Part shown: positions 7,064 through 8,662 of the stretch, piece after piece
Layout: each line of letters opens with the position of its first letter
Position numbering within the stretch: the first letter of the stretch is position 1
Assembly (NCBI GenBank): GCA_018715585.1
Contig: DVLH01000002.1
Span: 1-8,662, forward strand
Length of the DNA stretch: 8,662 bases
Origin: Candidatus Aphodomonas merdavium
GTDB taxonomy: Bacteria > Bacillota > Clostridia > Christensenellales > Aristaeellaceae
Direction: 5' to 3'
Notes under the pieces: generated by a model
Told to the model about the DNA's origin: nothing
Database searches by the model: none
Seen by the model: the letters and a program-made list of their open reading frames with translations, nothing else
Position numbers and translations under genes: made by a program

Positions 7064-8020
7064 ATGGGAAATAAAACGTGTCTTGTCGCGCTGTGCCTGT
7101 CGGTGGCGCTGCTGTTTGGCTGCTCGATGTCCGAAAAGCCGGAGGAATCCAAAACAGGCCTGACAATGCCGGAAAAGGTGCAATACACGCAGGACGGGGA
7201 ACCGGCGCTGAAAGTATACGTCGTGGAGACGGAGCAGATTGAGACCATGCCGCTGGAGGAATATCTTTGCGGCGTGCTTGCCGGTGAAATGCGCAACGAC
7301 TGGCCGCTGGAAGCGCTCAAAGCGCAGGCGATTTTGGCACGGACGTTTGTGCTGAAGTTCATGGAGGAAAAAGAATCGCGCTACGAGGGAGCGGATATCT
7401 CCACGGACGTGGAGGAAGCACAGGCGTATGACGCCGGGGCCGTGAACGAGCGCGTGCGCGAGGCCGTGGCGCAGACGAAGGGAATGGTGCTCGCTTCAGG
7501 GGATGAACTGATTTACGCCTGGTTTCATGCCCATTCGGGCGGAACGACGGCAGGGGCCAAAGAGGGGTTGAACTGGAAGGCAGAGGAACCTGCCTACATC
7601 AAAATTGCACAGGGGCAAGAAAGCGAGAGCGCGCCCGAGGAGACGAAGGCATGGCAAGCCACCTTCACGGCGGAAGAGGTGATTGCCGCTGCGAGGGAGG
7701 CCGGCGCAAGCATTTCGGAGTTGACGAGCGCTTCCGTTGCCAAACGGGGTGAATCAGGCCGTGCGGTCACGCTGATGCTCAGCGGTACGGAAGTAAACGC
7801 GGCGGATTTTCGCATTGCCATCGGTTCCACACGGATGCGTTCGACCTTGTTAACGGATTTTGTGCTGGAAAACGGACGGCTGACAATGGCGGGCAAAGGA
7901 TACGGGCACGGCGTTGGGATGAGCCAGTGGGGGGCCTATGGACAGGCGGAAGCGGGACGGAGCGCGGAGGAAATTGTGCTGTCGTATTATCAAAACGTAG
8001 AGATTGTACAGATGTATTAG
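7064..8020 (+). CDS. SpoIID/LytB-domain lipoprotein (likely peptidoglycan lytic transglycosylase)
   Basis: The 318-residue product starts at ATG 7064, behind AAAGGAG at 7048-7054 with 9-nt spacing. Residues 1-20 form a lipoprotein signal peptide: K4, a hydrophobic core at 7-18, and lipobox L-F-G-C with C20 as the lipidated residue, so it should be anchored on the outer face of the membrane. Then comes a hydrophilic linker to about residue 45. The SpoIID domain follows: LEEYLCGVLAGEMRNDWP with candidate catalytic E75, EALKAQAILARTF, the H155/H157-SGG-T motif, and GYGHGVGMSQWGAYG near residues 279-293. SpoIID cleaves glycan strands lacking stem peptides during forespore engulfment; this may be that protein or a vegetative paralogue. 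Bacillus SpoIID uses a transmembrane anchor rather than lipidation. The neighbours are unrelated to sporulation. Residue 75 and the His pair are assigned by motif position only. Confidence 0.9.
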   Translation: MGNKTCLVALCLSVALLFGCSMSEKPEESKTGLTMPEKVQYTQDGEPALKVYVVETEQIETMPLEEYLCGVLAGEMRNDWPLEALKAQAILARTFVLKFMEEKESRYEGADISTDVEEAQAYDAGAVNERVREAVAQTKGMVLASGDELIYAWFHAHSGGTTAGAKEGLNWKAEEPAYIKIAQGQESESAPEETKAWQATFTAEEVIAAAREAGASISELTSASVAKRGESGRAVTLMLSGTEVNAADFRIAIGSTRMRSTLLTDFVLENGRLTMAGKGYGHGVGMSQWGAYGQAEAGRSAEEIVLSYYQNVEIVQMY

Positions 8021-8031
8021 GATGGCGTTTC

Positions 8032-8090
8032 AAGGGGGTCCGTCGGCTGTGCCGCAGCGCAGGCAGGGCCGTGAAAAGGACCCCTTCTTT
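8032..8090 (+). terminator. Long interrupted hairpin after the SpoIID-like gene, possible terminator
   Basis: The outer stem AAGGGGGTCC (8032-8041) pairs with GGACCCCTT (8078-8086) with one bulged G. The inner stem CGGC..TGCC (8044-8053) pairs with GGCA..GCCG (8062-8071) around an 8-nt loop. A T-rich run, CTTT, follows at 8087-8090. It begins 12 nt after the stop codon, the right place for a terminator, but the U-tract is poor. Confidence 0.5.
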
Positions 8091-8099
8091 GTAAGAGGT

Positions 8100-8173
8100 G
8101 GGGCGGCCGCCCCAGGCGGAGGGGGGAGCGCGTTCAAACGCCTCCCCCCCGGGGCAAGCGCCCTGCCGGGCGC
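8100..8173. repeat. Cluster of three GC-rich inverted repeats
   Basis: Three structures follow each other. First, the perfect 14-bp palindrome GGGGCGGCCGCCCC at 8100-8113. Second, a hairpin with arms 8121-8133 and 8138-8149 (GGGGGGAG, one bulged C, GCGT, loop TCAA, ACGC, CTCCCCCC). Third, GCGCCC-TGCC-GGGCGC at 8158-8173. There is no start site or codon pattern. This density of dyads resembles intergenic palindromic repeat (REP-like) elements, but copy number in the genome cannot be seen here. Confidence 0.6.
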
Positions 8174-8390
8174 GAGGGCGGAAATGCAGCCGGAAAGCAT
8201 AGGCGCAAAGCAGGGCTTTACGGCCGCACGGCGCAGAAAACAACGGGGAAAAAAGCGGCAACAAGGCGTTCCCTTGAGCGAGCCGCCGCGCTGCGCTTTT
8301 GCATGGGCGCAATGCGCCGGAGGGGACGGATGGAAGGCTCTTTGCAAACGGCGCACAAGCAGGAGCACAGGAAGCGGGGGACGAGCAAAG
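8174..8390. other. Intergenic stretch with no recognisable gene
   Basis: No coding region, tRNA or familiar RNA motif is visible. Open frames exist on both strands, but their translations are Arg/Ala/Pro/Gly-rich and low in complexity, and none has a suitable ribosome binding site. A small dyad GGCGC-AAT-GCGCC occurs near 8310-8325. The tRNA T-loop consensus GGTTCRANYCC was looked for and not found. Confidence 0.55.
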
Positions 8391-8408
8391 CCATTCCGGA
8401 CGGAATGG
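8391..8408. repeat. Hairpin CCATTCC-GGAC-GGAATGG
   Basis: A perfect 7-bp stem with a tetraloop lies at the boundary where the GC-rich DNA gives way to the AT-rich promoter region. No U-tract follows, so it is not a typical terminator. It lies 65 bp upstream of the -35 box of the next promoter. Confidence 0.45.
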
Positions 8409-8472
8409 GAGGGAAATGTACAAAAAAGTTATAATAAGCGGAGCATATCATGACAAATCCCGAAAAAAAGTA

Positions 8473-8501
8473 TTGACAATGCTGCATAAGTGAGATATAA
8501 T
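8473..8501 (+). promoter_or_regulatory. Consensus housekeeping (sigma-A) promoter
   Basis: TTGACA at 8473-8478 and TATAAT at 8496-8501 are both perfect and separated by exactly 17 bp. An A-rich stretch (A7) lies directly upstream at about 8463-8469, in the position of an UP element. Transcription would start near 8507-8509, giving a leader of about 117 nt before the last gene. A perfect consensus suits a highly expressed gene such as rpoB. Confidence 0.92.
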
Positions 8502-8528
8502 TCTAGATTGCATCAGTATGGTTTTATC

Positions 8529-8554
8529 CCCAAGTTTTACCTATAAAACTTGGG
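8529..8554 (+). promoter_or_regulatory. Leader hairpin next to a Shine-Dalgarno-like purine run
   Basis: CCCAAGTTTTA (8529-8539) and TAAAACTTGGG (8544-8554) form a perfect 11-bp stem with a CCTA loop, about 20 nt after the predicted transcription start. The last three bases of the right arm belong to the purine run GGGAGGGGG (8552-8560), which could act as a ribosome binding site for a short leader frame at 8566. No U-tract follows, so this is not an intrinsic terminator. An mRNA-stabilising 5' hairpin or a regulatory protein site is possible. Confidence 0.7.
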
Positions 8555-8565
8555 AGGGGGAAACT

Positions 8566-8634
8566 GTGCGCAATTGTGCGTGCGCGGCCTTTGGAAAGCT
8601 TGGAATGTGGGGTGATGGAAGCAGTGGTTCATGA
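8566..8634 (+). CDS. Possible 22-residue leader peptide overlapping the rpoB start
   Basis: A GTG at 8566 opens a frame of 22 codons (MRNCACAAFGKLGMWGDGSSGS) ending in TGA at 8632-8634. It has a strong purine-rich site GGGAGGGGG at 8552-8560, with 5-nt spacing from its end. It overlaps the proposed rpoB GTG at 8624 in another frame, so reinitiation or coupling would be possible. No homology is claimed and the frame may be fortuitous. The evidence is only the ribosome-binding-site-like sequence and position. Confidence 0.3.
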   Translation: MRNCACAAFGKLGMWGDGSSGS

Positions 8635-8662
8635 GGTACAGATGGGGCAGCTTCGCAAGCGG
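8624..8662 (+). CDS. rpoB: Probable RNA polymerase subunit beta, first 13 codons only
   Basis: Thirteen codons (VVHEVQMGQLRKR, first codon GTG read as Met) are visible before the window ends. The pattern M-V-H-x-V-x-x-G-x-x-x-R resembles Firmicutes RpoB N termini, which typically begin MVHPVQ or MVHPVK and continue to a basic segment before the MSFSKI motif; that motif would lie just past the edge. GTG 8624 is preferred over in-frame ATG 8615: GGGGTGAT at 8609-8616 complements the 16S rRNA end and lies 7 nt before the GTG, whereas it overlaps the ATG. A strong consensus promoter and structured leader precede it. In Firmicutes rpoB usually follows rplL; here it follows a SpoIID-like gene. Identification rests on 13 residues. 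Confidence 0.6.
   Translation, partial: MVHEVQMGQLRKR

Noticed and set aside
7779..8423. 214-codon minus-strand frame
   Set aside because: It is antisense to the conserved SpoIID C terminus and otherwise covers the hairpin cluster; composition is Pro/Ala/Arg/Ser-rich with no recognisable motif.
8430..8435. TATAAT as a second, upstream promoter
   Set aside because: No -35-like hexamer lies 16-18 bp upstream; the corresponding bases are GGGAGG.
8004..8453. 149-codon plus-strand frame after the SpoIID-like gene
   Set aside because: It starts inside the preceding gene, crosses several hairpins, and encodes a low-complexity Gly/Ala/Arg/Pro-rich sequence. No ribosome binding site was seen.
8416..8493. 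25-codon basic peptide frame (begins MYKKVIISGAYHDK)
   Set aside because: It is preceded by GGGAGGG, but the spacing to the ATG is only 2 nt, and the frame runs through the -35 box and spacer of a perfect promoter. Its Lys-rich look follows from AT-rich promoter DNA.

Overview
The window reads as high-G+C DNA from a member of the Firmicutes, most likely class Clostridia. The support is a V/A-type (ntp-like) ATPase operon, strong AGGAGG-type ribosome binding sites, a SpoIID/LytB-domain lipoprotein and a perfect sigma-A type promoter. No 16S rRNA or other taxonomic marker is present, so the assignment stays at that level.

Positions 1-5579 (+ strand) hold the distal part of a V/A-type ATPase operon in the order E-C-F-A-B-D. 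The E gene is cut by the left edge; the membrane subunits I and K, which usually precede it, would lie outside. The genes are tightly packed: a 26-nt gap E/C, 11-nt overlap C/F, 7-nt gap F/A, 1-nt gap A/B and a TAATG overlap B/D. This fits one transcript and translational coupling. A is the catalytic subunit (intact P-loop), B the non-catalytic subunit with a degenerate P-loop and arginine finger. C, D and F form the central stalk and its socket, and E a peripheral stalk. The operon ends in a very stable rho-independent terminator at 5614-5657.

Positions 5580-5852 are a convergent intergenic region with two hairpin terminators, one per side. A family 2 glycosyltransferase lies on the minus strand (5853-6917). 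The divergent region 6918-7063 separates it from a SpoIID-domain lipoprotein gene (7064-8020, +) and carries a tandem 17-bp repeat just upstream of the glycosyltransferase.

Positions 8021-8472 have no credible gene. The first 150 bases are a run of GC-rich hairpins, the first of which may terminate the SpoIID-like gene. From about 8414 the DNA turns AT-rich and leads into a perfect TTGACA-17-TATAAT promoter. Its roughly 117-nt leader contains an 11-bp hairpin and a possible 22-codon leader ORF. The window ends 13 codons into a gene whose N terminus (VVHEVQMGQLRKR) resembles RNA polymerase beta subunit (RpoB).

Most of the window is conventional. The parts worth a second look are the leader of the last gene, the tandem repeat before the glycosyltransferase and the hairpin cluster at 8032-8173. 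I found no clear evidence of a new multi-gene system.
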